A stretch of DNA of 64,000 nucleotides, taken from Hirsutella rhossiliensis. Its lineage: Eukaryota > Ascomycota > Sordariomycetes > Hypocreales > Ophiocordycipitaceae. Below the pieces are notes generated by a model. The model ran no database searches, was not told the origin of the DNA, and saw nothing but the letters and a program-made list of their open reading frames with translations. The position numbers and the translations under genes were made by a program. Of this stretch, positions 43,600-55,800 are shown in pieces. The stretch covers positions 2,666,001-2,730,000 of the forward strand of contig NW_025408670.1 of assembly GCF_020360975.1 (NCBI RefSeq). The letters are read 5' to 3'. Numbering within the stretch: the stretch's first letter is position 1; each line of letters opens with the position of its first letter.

Positions 43600-46500
43600 C
43601 GGATAGGAAGTATCGTAGCTATCCTAGAAGCGATTAAAAGCGCGACGGCTAGCGAGAAGAACGAGGTTCTCGCTATATTAAGGGAGCCGTCTACGAGACT
43701 AGCGCTAACCCCTATAACCTTAGCAATACCGGTTACGGCGGCGGTACTACTAATATAGAAGCCGCTTCCTTAACTAACTTAGGATAGTAAGCCTAAGTCC
43801 TTTTACTTCTTCCTTAGCCGGCTATAGACGAATTTTATAATAGATAAGAAATAGGGCCTAAACGGCTATTATAATAAAGCGTAGTATTCGCTCCTCTATA
43901 CGCTACTAGAGCCCTAGATATAGCGGATCTCTAGATTCTAAGATAAGGGCGGCCTTAGAGGTAAACGCGACCTATAGGACTTCTTTTAATACCTTATATA
44001 TATATTCGGTAACGTATAAGAGCGGGAGAAAGCGTAGGATAGGCTATAGACCCTTAAGTAAAGGGATAGGTAGACCTTTAGTAAATTCCTCTTTAACTTT
44101 AAAGAGATACTCTTATAGGCGGCGGGAACTACGGTATAGGAAGATAGCGCGAAGCTTATATAGTTATAGAACTTAATTACGCTAGCCTTATAAGAGCTAC
44201 TTATCCCTATAATTATACCTACTAACTATAGTAAGTATATAAGCCGGTTAATAAAGGTAGCGTAGGGCTATAAGTAGATACTATGTTTTTAGAAGCTTTA
44301 TAAGCGTACGCTATATAGCGGTAATAGGATTACCGCCCCTTTATAAGAAGAATAGCTAACTATCGATACTAATAAAGATACCTTAATATTAGCTACTTAT
44401 ATAAACCGAGCTAAACGCGGTAGGAAGTCGTTATTAAATACCCTTTATACTATCCCGCTCTCTAAGTAGCGGGCGAAGTAAGTAATAAGCGAGGAAATTA
44501 GGAAAAGGAAGGCTAATAGCCGCTACTTATATTATAGCGCGTTTATATACTTTATATTAAAATACCCCTTCCTTTTAGCTAAGCGGCCTATAGTAGTTTA
44601 AGTAGCGAAGATAGAACCGCTCTTTACCTTAAATAATAAAGAGGACTCCGCTCCTTTAGGCCTAGAGGAAAAAGAGTAGCTCTAGAGTAAAGATAGGCTC
44701 TAGAGCCCTAATTACTAGTACTAGTAAAGAAGAAGGAGGAATTATCCGCCTATATAAAAAAGGAGCTTACTTTAATATAAGTTATAGTTAATAACTCCTT
44801 ACCTATCGCTGCCCTTATAGATAAGGGCTATTAATACTACGCTATAATAGATAAAGCGCTTATATAAGAGATATAAGTACTAGTAGAAAAGATTACCTTA
44901 AGGCGAGTAAAGGGCGCCTTAAGCGCGATAAAGGGTATAGTAATTAAGGGTATTACGTAGCTAGCTATAGAGGTTAATAGTTACCGTAAGCTTATTATAG
45001 CCTATATAATCCCTTAACTAAAGTTTCCCTTAATCCTTAGGAAACCCTAGTTATTATATATAAAGTTATACTTAGTTTTATATTAAAAGAAGCTATAGTT
45101 TAAGCCTATATAACGGTAGGTCTACTATAACGATAGTTTTATAGGTATAGGACTAAGCGTATAAGCTTTATACTTAGTATAAGAAGTCCTTACCTCTATT
45201 TTTATAGGAACTATACGATAGTTAAAGTAGGAGGAAGGCTAGGTAGCGGCTAATATAGCGGTCTATATAGTTAGCCTAGCGGATATCGATAAGGCCCTCT
45301 AGGTAAAAAAGCTAAAGTCGCCCTTTAAGCTATAGTAGTAGATACTAGAGCGCTTTTACGACCTCCTACTACTATTTAAGTCCTAGAAAGTAAATAAGCT
45401 TAACTTATATAAGCTAAGGGTAAACTATAAGATCGTACTCTATACCGATAAAAAAGGGTAGGAGCTACTTATACTATTTAAACCGCTATATAGTATATTA
45501 TATATAGAGCTACTAGTACTTAAGAAGACGCTAAATAACCTCTTAAATAAGGGTTTTATTTAAGTAAGTAGCTTTAAAGTAAGAGCGCTAGTCTTATTTA
45601 TATATAAATTAAAGGGCGGGATATAGTTCTACTATAACTATAGGGCTCTAAATATAATTATAAGGCTAGACCGCTACCCTTTACCCTTAATCTTAAATAC
45701 GCTCTATAACCTCTTAAAGGTAAAGTAGTTTATAAAGCTAGATATAAAATAAGCGTTTTATAAGGTATAGATCTTAAAGGGTAATAAGTAAAAGATAGCG
45801 TTCTATAGGCACTATAGCTTATTTAAGTAGCTTATAACGCCCTTTAGCTTTTTAAGAGCGCCCGCTACCTTTTAGCGTTATATTAATAATATACTTTAAG
45901 ACTTCCTTAATAAGTTCGCCTTTATATATATAGATAATATCCTTATCTATATAAGCGGCTCTTATAAGGACTATATATAGAAAGTATAGAGGGTCTTAAA
46001 GCGCCTTTAACTTTATAAGCTTTACCTCGACCTAAATAAGTATAAATTTAAGGTTAAGAGGGTTAAGTACCTAGGCTTTATTATCTATATAGGCATAGGT
46101 ATATAGGCGGATCTTATAAAGATCTAAGCGATTTAAGACTAAGCTACCTTAACTACGTAAATAAGTATATAGAGCTTCCTTAGGTTCGCGAACTATTATA
46201 GGATATTTATTAAGGGCTTCTTTTATATTATAATACCCTTAAACGAGATTACCGGGAAGCAGACCGCTTTTTACTAAGGGCCTATATAAGAAAGAGCGTT
46301 CTATACGCTTAAAGACCTATTCTTTTAAGCCCTAGTATTACTTTAGTAGGACTTTAACTAGTTTATATTAGTCGAAGCGGACTATAGCGGCTTAGCACTT
46401 AGAGGAACGCTCTCTTAGGAGGTAAACGGGTAGAAGTAACTAGTAGCGTTCTACTCCTATAAGCTAACCTTAGCGGAGTAAAATTATACTATTTATAATA

Positions 46501-48520
46501 AAGAGATACTAGCGATTATTAGCTACCTCGAGTAATAGTAAGCGGAGCTCTAGAGCTATAAGAGCTTTAAGGTTCTTATAAACTATAGGAACCTTAAGTA
46601 TTTTATAACTTACTAGTACTTCTTAAAGCGGTAAGCCTATTAAGTAAAGTATCTCTTATACTTTAACTTCTTAATTAAGTACTAGCTAAGGCGGAACTCT
46701 ATAGTCTTAAATATACTTTCTTAGAGGGATTAAGACCGGCCGACGGGAGTAAATATTAAGGCCTAGGATCTATAGCTTATCTTATAAAAGGCGCTATAGA
46801 CTTATATAAGAGCTTCCTTAGTAAAGGGAGGCGCGGCGCTAATAGATAAGCTTTCCCTTATACCTTTACCTTAGTTTAGCGAGGAAGGATAGACCGGCCT
46901 AAGGGCGCGCGTAGCGAGAGTATTCTAAGATAAGGCCCTTTAACGCTTATAGGATAGGATAATAGCTCTAGACTATACCTATAAGGGCGTGCGCCGCGCC
47001 GTTAAGTTTAGCGCTCGACGCTTAGATCTAAAGCTAAAGCTAAAGGTATAGGTAGCTAACTACTATATCGACCTATAGGGGCATCTATACTAGCGAGGGA
47101 GACTATAGGTACCGGGCGTACTATATACTATAGAAGCTAAGGAGAAGGAGGGACTACTAGAGCTAGATAAATAAAATAAGCTTTAAAAAAAGCTAGTTTA
47201 ACTTATTTATAACTCTAGCGTTATAGGTTACCTAGGTAAATAAGGTATAGCGGTAGGCCTTATAAGGGACTTTTACTAGCCCCTTTTATAGTACTACGTT
47301 TATTACTTCCTTTATAACTATAATATCTATAGCTATATAAAGATCTAAAGGGTATAGCTTAAGGGGCTACTAAAGTAGCTTTTAGTACTAGACCGGTTCT
47401 ATATATATATATAGATAGACTTTATAATAGACCTCCTACTTATAAAGGGCGGCAACCGCTATATATAGGTAATTAAGGACCGACTTAATAAATTAGTAGT
47501 ACTAAAGCTAATACTATCTATAAATATAAAAGCTTATATAAAGCGCTTCCTTTAATACTAAGCCCGCTTATATAGCTAGCTAGCCTTTATTATAAGCGAT
47601 AAAAGGTTAAACTAAACTAGCTACTTTTAGTAGTACTTATACTAGCTACTTTAAATTATATAGCTACTTAGTATAGCTTATTACCTATAGACCGATAGAG
47701 GACCTAAGAGGGTTAACTAAGAAGCGTAGGTATACTTATAGGTAGTTATAGCTTATAACTAAGTAGACTAAGACCGCTAGCTCCCCGCTACCTAGCTCGC
47801 GCTAAATAGTAAACTATAAACCTCTATTAAAATAGCCCCCTTCTTTATAACGTATAGCTTTAAGCCGCCCTCCTTAATCTTATTTACCGCGGATATAGTA
47901 GCGGAGTAGTATAATAGTATATTACTAGAGAGCTATGCTTCTACGTTTATATAGAAGCTATAAGAAACTATAGAATACTATTAATCTATAATAGCTACTA
48001 TAGTATAAGATTAAAAGTAGTACGCTAATAAGACTAAGGCGCTAGTAAATAAGTTTATAGTAAAAGATAAAGTATAGCTTAACCTCTATAACTATAAGTT
48101 AGCGCGATTAAAGAAGAAGTTAAACTAGCTATATATAAAGTTTATAGTATAGAGGGTCGTTAGCCTATAAGTAGTTAAGCTTAATAGTCTTTTAATAAGG
48201 GTCTATAATAAGGTTAATATTAACCTCCTTTACTAAGCTTCCTTTAACTTATTACCTAGATAAAAAGTAGTAAACGCTTAACCGCTTATATTTAAAGTAA
48301 AAAGGGACGATAAATTTAAGGTTAAAGAGATATAGGCTATATACTAAAAGAAGGTAGGCTAAGGGAAACGCTAGGAGGTTCTTATTAAGTAGCGCGGGTA
48401 CCTTAACCCTATATAGGAACCTATATATAAGTTTATAGGAGCTATAGCCCTCGATAAGTTTAAGGCCCTATATAGCCTAGTAAATAAGAATAATAAACTA
48501 GTAAACTACTAGTAGCGACC
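43600..48520 (+). pseudogene. gag-pol of the chromovirus, with chromodomain
   Basis: Read through stops in shifting frames. A CCHC-knuckle-like segment lies at about 44517-44565 with Tyr in place of Cys. A protease-like ALIDKG is at about 44812. Reverse transcriptase spans about 45600-45960, with LDRYPLP-like sequence and the catalytic box reading YIDNILIYI (45925-45954), where Asn replaces the second Asp. RNase H is at about 46365-46560 (EADYSGLALRGTLS and NYTIYNKEILAII). The integrase core lies at about 47410-47725 (IDFIIDLLLIKGG, FIISDKRLN, then TDRGPKRVN). A chromodomain is at about 48309-48450 (FKVKEI, then RGYLNPI, EPIYKFIGAIALDKF), with stops at Trp and Gln positions. Ty3/gypsy order with a C-terminal chromodomain defines a chromovirus. 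Chromodomains target insertion to heterochromatin in studied relatives. Confidence 0.88.
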
Positions 48521-48649
48521 TAAGCTAAGACTATAAAGTAAGTAAAGTAGAGGGGGTAATTATAGTAATATAGGTAATATAAGTATAATAGTATAGGTAG
48601 AGATAAAAATAGCGTTTATTATAGGGCAGAGCCCTTAAACTACCTAAGC

Positions 48650-49582
48650 TTATTCCTTATTATTATTATTATTATTATCTTTATTATTATTATCCTTATT
48701 AGCTTCTTCTTTCTTATTAATAGCGGCGGCGGTCTTTAAGGCGCTAAGGCGGCCCTCTAAGCCTATAAGCTAGTTAGCGGCGGCGGCGGCTTTAAGGGTA
48801 GAGGGGCGGCGGCTAGCGGCGGCGGTAGGGGCAGCGGCGGTAGTAAAGGTAAGCACGGCTAAGGGGACCGCTAATAGGGTAATAGAGGTAGTATCCTTAG
48901 CGCCGGGTACGTTAGAAGCGGAAGTAAGAGAGTAAAGGAGTAAGGACCTACTTAGGTATAAGGCCTTATCGCTTAAAGGCGCGGAGGTTATAGTAGGCGG
49001 CGGCGGCAGCGGTAAGGCGTTTCTTAGTAGCCCCCTACGCCTACCTATATAAGCCGGCCTTCTAAGCTAACGCCGTAGTAAGTAAGATAGGAGGCGCCGC
49101 CTTATAGGCGCGGCTAGCGCGCGTATACTAATAGTAGCTACCGCCGCGGCGGCGCCCGGCCTAGTTAAAGTAGTCGAGCTCTTACGACGTATAACGTATA
49201 TAGGGGGCCGAGTAGGCGGCGCCGGCCTATACTTAGCGCTTATACTATAGGAGGTTAATAGATAACGTCTATTACGCTTACCTAACTATAGACTTATAGG
49301 GGTAGCGGAGATAAAGGTAGGGGCTAAGGGGCTAGGCGTTATAGGTAGCGGCGGGGACGGCGTCGTTACCTTAAGGGGCGACGTAAGAGCGAATAGCGTA
49401 GTAGAGGCAGCGGTAGCGGCGGTAGGAGCGGTAGTAGTAGCGCGGGTAAGAGCGGCGGTAGCGGCGGAGTTATCGTCGGCCGTGGCTAGTATAGCGTTAA
49501 TAAACGACTTTATACGCTTTAAGAAGAAGGAGGTAGGAGAGGGAGAGGTAGATATATTTATCGTAAAAGTTAATATAACGGA
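48650..49582 (-). pseudogene. Antisense coding frame inside the chromovirus
   Basis: One minus-strand frame runs 311 codons to its final TAA (48650-48652) with just three internal stops, all TAG, at 49286-49288, 49067-49069 and 48770-48772. Every other frame nearby has frequent stops. A TAG is what RIP makes from a CAG codon. The product is Ala/Thr/Pro-rich at its start (TAALTRATTTAPTAATAA), basic in the middle (PIRRRLLSYLLRR), and ends with a possible helix (LIGLEGRLSALKTAAA) and an Asn/Lys-rich tail. No domain recognised. No ATG survives, as expected after RIP. It lies between the chromodomain and the 3' LTR, opposite in direction to gag-pol. GC-rich simple repeats could by chance lack stops, which is the main alternative. 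Confidence 0.5.
48655..48705 (+). repeat. TTA-type trinucleotide repeats
   Basis: Runs of (TTA)n interrupted by CTT and CCT. On the minus strand these are AAT codons that form the Asn-rich end of the antisense frame. Confidence 0.85.
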
Positions 49583-49771
49583 TTATAGCCTCCCGCTTTA
49601 TAGGGCGCGGAACTTATTAGTTAAAGTTATTATTATTATTATTAAGGCTATTATTACTAATACTACTACTACTACTATAAGTATATATTAATAGAGCGGC
49701 CTTTATAGCTAAGAACGGACTAACGCCTTAAGTAGAACGGAACTTACTTATTAATATTACTACTATAGTTA

Positions 49772-49823
49772 AAAAAGAAAGAAAAGGAAAGGAAAAGGGA
49801 AAGAAAGGATACTACTTTATATA
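49772..49823 (-). promoter_or_regulatory. Possible promoter of the antisense frame (TATA box and CT tract)
   Basis: On the minus strand, a TATATAAAG-like box (49815-49823) is followed downstream by a pyrimidine-rich tract (about 49772-49808). Together they lie 190-240 bases upstream of the antisense frame. TATA plus CT tract is a common fungal promoter arrangement. In an AT-rich background a TATA match alone is weak evidence. Confidence 0.35.
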
Positions 49824-50125
49824 CCCCTTAGTAAAGGATACTACCTAAGGTAGAGGGACGGGTAACCTAAGGCTTATATAGGTCTAGACCGGCCGCCGGC
49901 TACTTAGGGGCGTATATAATAAGTTATGCCCTTATTTAAATAGCTAGCCGGCTAATAAGTATAAAGCTAGGTTTTAGCGGCCTAGGCTAATAAGCGCGGG
50001 GATAATAGGGCTAGTAAGGCTAGCCTAATTAATAGAAAAGGGTAAGAAAGAGCTAGCGGTAAGGGCTTAATTATATAAGAGCTATTAATAAGGCAGCGCT
50101 ATACCGCGCTTAAGGGAGGGCATTA

Positions 50126-50311
50126 TATAAAAGTCTTTAACTATTATAGGTAATAAGCTTAAGCTATAGCCTAAGCTATATAGTTATATATAGAGGGCCG
50201 GATCCTATATATATAAGGGCGGGCTAGCTACGTATAAAAGAGCTTTATATAGCTTATTAATATTATCCTATAGATAGTACTTATATATATACCTTTACTT
50301 ACTTTATAATA
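50126..50311 (+). repeat. 3' LTR of chromovirus (186 bp)
   Basis: Preceded by a polypurine tract and followed by the TATTA target duplication. Pairs with 43328-43513. Confidence 0.92.
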
Positions 50312-50316
50312 TATTA

Positions 50317-52830
50317 GTTTATAAAGATAAGGGCTCTTAACCTTTATAATAAAAGATATAATAAAGATTAACTTTTCTTAAGGAACTAAATCGCTAACTT
50401 TAAATAAGAATATACTTATAAGAAGAAGTTATAACTACTTATAAAAAAAAGAAGCGCTAATTAAATCTCTAGGAAAGTAAATACTTAAGCTAAATATATT
50501 AAATATAAGTAATATATTAATAGCTTAATAAGCTAGTAAGAAAATTACTACTTATTATAAGTAATATATAATAAAAAGCCCTTATTAAGCTAGAGATATA
50601 GTAATCTAGCTAAATAGAATATCGAAAAATAGCTAAAGGACTATTTAATAAAAAAGTAAAGTACTTATTTTAAACCCTTAATTCCTACCTTAAAGGAAGA
50701 GAACTAATAGATACTATTATTATTAATAATAAGCTAGGAAAGACTATTAATATAGTTACTTTATTTAAAGTAAATATAGCTATTAAGGGAACGCTATTAC
50801 TTATTAATAAATTAAACTATAACTTAAGGGCTAAAATTAACCTCTTTAATAACCTAGGATAGTTTTAAGAAGAACCTTTAAATAGGGTTTTAATAATAAA
50901 GTCTAGGTTAAAAACTAAGCCTTTAAAGTATAAGGAATAAAAATAGTAATTATTACTATAATTAATAGTAGAAAGATAACTTTATTAAATACTTACTTTA
51001 TCTTAGAAATATTAATAAGCGTCTTCTTAGCTAAGCTAAGGATAATAGTAAGAATATTTTAAAACTAGCTCCTAAGATATCTTTATTTAAAATTTATAAA
51101 AGATATTTATATTAAACTAACTAACTTTAAAAGCTAATTTATAATAAGAATACTCTTATAATATAAAAAGTAAGTATTTATAGTTATATAAGCGCTTAAG
51201 CTACTAATTAAAAAGGTAGGTAACTAATAGTATCGCTACTTTAAGTATCTTAGTTTAAAGTTACTCTTTAAATATAAGTAATAAAACTATTTAATAAAAT
51301 ATATATATAATTATATATATAATTATATATATAACTTAGATATATTTTATAGTAAATTTTCCCCTTTAAGGAAAAATAAAGCTCCTGTAAGGGCTTTAAG
51401 AATATATATTATTATAATTAATAAAACCTCTTTTATAGCTATATATTATTATAAAAAAGATATAGCCGCTTATTAAATATAAGCGATAGCGTTAATTAAT
51501 ATATATAGAGTACGCGATATACCTTTTTAGGGATACTAGGTTAATTCGTCCTAGGATACCTAGATATCCTAGACTATAAAAGGAATTTTTATATAGGTAG
51601 GCTATATACTAAAACCGCGCTTAATTACGCTAGCGGGACTTAAACTATAGGCCTTTAGGTAATACGCGCTAAGCTAGCTAGAAGAAGTATATATATAGTT
51701 ACTAGGAAGTTCTTAAAGGGGTAACCCCTTTACTAGGGCTTATAACTATTACGAAAAAAATATAGTAACTTATTAAATATAAGCAATAGCGTTAATTAAT
51801 ATATATAGAGTACGTAATATATATAAGCTACTATATTAAGCTATAATTTACTATATATACCTACTTATTTACTTATTAAGCCTAAGTAAATAAACTACTA
51901 TTTTAATAATTAAGAGTCTTATATCTTTATTTACTATTAGCTATTTATTATAAAGAGGCTCCTTTTAAGAAATACTAATAACTTAGATATATAGCGATCG
52001 AAATATACTTATAAAACACTTAATACTAAGTAAGATAGATATTAATATAAAAAATAAAAAGGTCTTACTTAATAACTTATAAGATTAATTTATTTAAAAT
52101 AATAAGTTTTATACTTATACTTATAACTAAAAGCTCTAGCTATAGATTACTAATAGCCTTACTACTAAGCTCCTTAAAAGGTATTTAGCTAAGCTAGTAT
52201 ATCTAAACTTTATAGAGCTATAAATAGCCCTAGAAAGAGATAGGGCTTAGAAAGAATACTCTTAATAATAGTAAATTTATACTTATTACTTTTAGCTATA
52301 TAAAAATAAAAAGACTTACTTTATAAGCTTTAAAACTAAATCTTAAAGATAATATATTATATATACTATTAAACCTATTATAATCTTAATAAGTCCTTAT
52401 ATATATAGTATATAAAGCTATAAAAATATACTAAGGGATTATAAGAAAAAGTTCTTTATACTCTTTAAAATAATTATAAAAAAGTAGTTAAGCTTTTTAT
52501 AAAGGCCCTTTAAAACTAATACCTTTAGTTAAATACTTAAAAGAAAGCTATAAATAAAAGAATCTAAGAGGGCCTTTTAAAAGCTTTCTATTACTTAATT
52601 TAAATCTATAACTTCTTTAAAGCTATCTTACTATAGTTACTTATATAAGTAATATTAGTTTAAGTATATTAAAGGATAAAAAACCCAAGTTTTAATATAT
52701 ATACTATATTAAATATATTTACTAAATTTATTAATACCTTACTTAAAGTCTAAATAAAAACTTCTTATAAAACTAATATATATATATAGCGGGTATATAT
52801 TATAACTAAAATACTAACTAATACTAAGAA
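50317..52830. repeat. Unassigned RIP-degraded DNA
   Basis: Very AT-rich, saturated with stops in all frames, no protein motif readable. It includes an ATATATAATTATAT tract near 51299-51340 and the paired repeat described separately. It may be the right half of the older repeat into which the chromovirus inserted. Confidence 0.45.
51433..51824. repeat. Pair of ~90-bp direct repeats 300 bp apart with tRNA-promoter-like boxes
   Basis: Copies at 51433-51524 and 51733-51824 align without gaps at an exact 300-base offset, sharing TTATTAAATATAAGC and GTTAATTAATATATATAGAG blocks. Between them, on the minus strand, TAGCTTAGCGCG (51665-51676) and AGTTTAAGTCC (51636-51646) resemble the A and B boxes of RNA polymerase III promoters, with the B-box differences being RIP-type transitions. 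This could be a small terminal-repeat element or a SINE fossil. Confidence 0.45.
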
Positions 52831-55800
52831 TTAATTTAGTAGTATTAATTACCCTTAATAACGATACTATACTAAGGCTAAGGGGTAGGTAGATATAGTA
52901 GCGGCCCTCGATATACTAAGCTTAATTAAAGTATATAGCGTAAAGAGATACTACTTAAATTTATATACCTTAATAAAGCGAGTTAATAAACCTAAAGTAG
53001 TAATATAATACTAGCTTAAGCGCTAAGCGACCTTATAAAAAAAGTAATATATAACGAACTTACGGGCTTTATCCTAAGTATATAGTTTAGTAAGGTATAA
53101 GTAATAGTTAAATAGCTCTTTAAGGTAAAGAGCTATATTAGTAGCGCGTTATCGGCGGTACTCTACGTAGATAAGAGCTTTAAGATAATAATCTAGGATA
53201 TAATTAAGGAGGTAGTTAAGAAAGAACTCTACCTAAGTATCGCTTTAGGCCTAGGGGGCCCTAAGCGAACCTAGGCCGTAGTCGTAGCTAAGACTAAGGG
53301 ACTAACCTAATATAAAGCTATAGTAAAATAGGTCCTACCGCGCTATAAACGCGAGATTATTATAATCCCTATTAAGGCACCGCTTAAAATCCTAAGCCGT
53401 AAACTAAAGGATATAGTAAAGGCGGTAAATATAGCTTTAAAAGCTATAAGCGCTATAGCGGCGAGGCGCCTTTAAAGTAAAGATATTATAGTTATATTTA
53501 ATACCGCGGCGAGAGCTTATTAAAGGGACTAAGGCTAGGTTAAGGCTATATTTAGACTAAAGGCTACGATCTCTTACTACGCGTATATAGTAGTTACTAA
53601 GAACGTCCCTTTAAAGGTAATAATAGTAAATAAGGAGTAATTACTTTATAAGATTATAAAGGTAAATAAAGTTAAGGTCTTCTAGGCTTAGGTACTATAC
53701 CCTTAATCTAAGATATTAATAGTAATAACTATACTTATTAAGGTTAGTAGCTTAAAAGAAGCTAATAAGCTTTATAACTTAAGCTTAGTCTTTAAAGTAT
53801 AAATCTTTTAATATAAACCCTATAATAAGTTAGTCTAACTATAGAGGTACTATAATTACTATAAATATAGCTATATCGCTAAGTAATATATATTAATATA
53901 ACTCTATAGCTAATATAAGAGTATAGTATATAATAAAGGTAAGGATAAATATAAGGCTAAGAAGGGCGAAATCCCTTATAACTATATCTTATACTAAAGG
54001 GACTACTTATTATAGACCTAGACTTACCTTATAGTAAATAAAGCTTAGGAAAAGGTAAGAGAAAACTACCTATATTAACCTTAATAGTTCGTAAATACTT
54101 AGATATATACTAAGTAATAAGTACTCCCTACTATTAAAACCTAAGGTATTTTTAAATCGACCGCGGTTTAAAAGTAAGGACTAAGTAGACCGCGCTAAGA
54201 TAAGAGGTTAAGCTTAAGATACCCGCTAGCTAGTAGGGCTAAGGAGGCTAAACTAAGTATAAACGATATTTATAAGTATAGTAAATAAAGAAGCGCTAAG
54301 AGATAGAGCGCCTCCCTCCTTATATAAACGACCCCTTTTACCTTAACCTTACTTATATATAACTAAAAGTACTATTTTAGAATATATAAAAGAGATATAA
54401 GCTAGCTTAGTTAGCGCTTTACTATTAAGCTAGCTTTAACTTAATAGTATTATAAGAAGTAAAAGCTATATTAAAAGGCAGCCCCCTTCCCTTTAAAGTA
54501 GCGCTTTATAGCTTAGTTTATAGAAAGGGGAGGTACGCGCTATATATATATAAAAGGCTTAGGCTAAGGACTTAGTTGCCTTAGTTTAAACTAAATTAAA
54601 GTAAGGTAATTTTTAAGGATAGTACTAAACTATAGGCAATTTACTTATTATTAAGGGCTATAAAGGCTAAAGCGCTATATAACCTAAGTATAATTAAACT
54701 AGAATACCCTATAGTAATAGTAAGGGACTTTAATATTTATTACTTACTTTAGGATAAGTATAATAAAACCTTAGATAATATAATATAACTTATATAAGAA
54801 GTAATAAGACTATAACTTAAACTCGCTACCTTAAAAGGGGAGTATATAAGATTTTTCTATAGCTAAAGGGATAGTACTATTAACCTAGCTTAGGTAATAT
54901 TAAAGACTAAGATATAATATACTAAGCTTAACTTAAACCTAACTAAGTTAAACTATATCCTTTAAACTATTATACTATAGGTTAATACCTAGGCCTAGGT
55001 ACTTAAACCGGCCTTAAGGTAAAAAGAAGTAAAAGTAAAGCTAGTTAAAGCTAAGACTATATCTTAGCTAGGACTATACTAGCTAATACTCTAGACGCCT
55101 AAGGATATTAATAAGGACCTAGACTATATCTTTACTACTTTAGCGTAGATCGTAATAGCTATAGTTCTACGCTAAGGGCAAGTATTACTTAAGGGTAATA
55201 TATAGTTTACCTTAAAAGTAAAAAGGGCGACGAGGGAAGCTAAGAGGGTAAGGAGGAAGTATAAGTAGGAAAGAAATAAAGTAAACTAAAAAGACTTATA
55301 TAAAGCGTTTATAGCTTAAAAGTAAACTATTTATAAGGTAAGGAGGGCCTATTAGTATAAGTTCTTAAAGGAATTTAGCGCTAATAATACTAAGCTTTAG
55401 AATATAAAGAAGTAAGCTAGACTCTATAATAGGCTACTATTAAAACCGACCTATATTACGCTATTAGTTAAGGAAAGTAAGGACCGACTAATAAAAACCT
55501 TTAAAGGGAAGGCCTAGCTATTAGCCGCTAAGTTCTTCTTACTAAAGGCTAGTACGACCTAAGGGCTACCTTAGCCTATAGCTAAGGCGACCCTTATAGT
55601 TAACTAATAGATCTAGCTAGCTAATATCGTAAGAGCGCTAAGTAAGATAGTAAGCTAAAAAGTAATAAGTTTAAACAGCGTCCCCTTAGGATTTATTAAG
55701 AAGTATAGCCTAGCCTTAGTTTAGTAACTAGCTATAATCTTTAACGCTTATACCTAACTCTTATATTTCCTAAGTTAGTTTTATAGCGCGAATATAATAG

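Larger units (their letters stand above)
43328..50311 (+). mobile_element. Complete Ty3/gypsy chromovirus, RIP-inactivated
   Basis: A 6984-base LTR retrotransposon. It has 186-bp direct LTRs at both ends, a 5-bp target duplication TATTA (43323-43327 and 50312-50316), and a purine tract TTAAGGGAGGG just before the 3' LTR. Internal order: gag-like with a CCHC knuckle remnant, protease, reverse transcriptase, RNase H, integrase, chromodomain, then an unusual 1.6-kb antisense-coding stretch. The LTR ends read TA...TA where TG...CA is usual, as expected after RIP. All enzyme domains carry many stops, so it cannot be active. Confidence 0.93.

Noticed and set aside
49482..49691. Plus-strand 69-codon frame
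   Set aside because: Starts with GTG, ends in low-complexity Ile/Thr codons, and overlaps the better antisense frame.
51636..51676. True tRNA gene
   Set aside because: A- and B-like boxes are too close and no cloverleaf can be formed. Reported only as part of a repeat unit.
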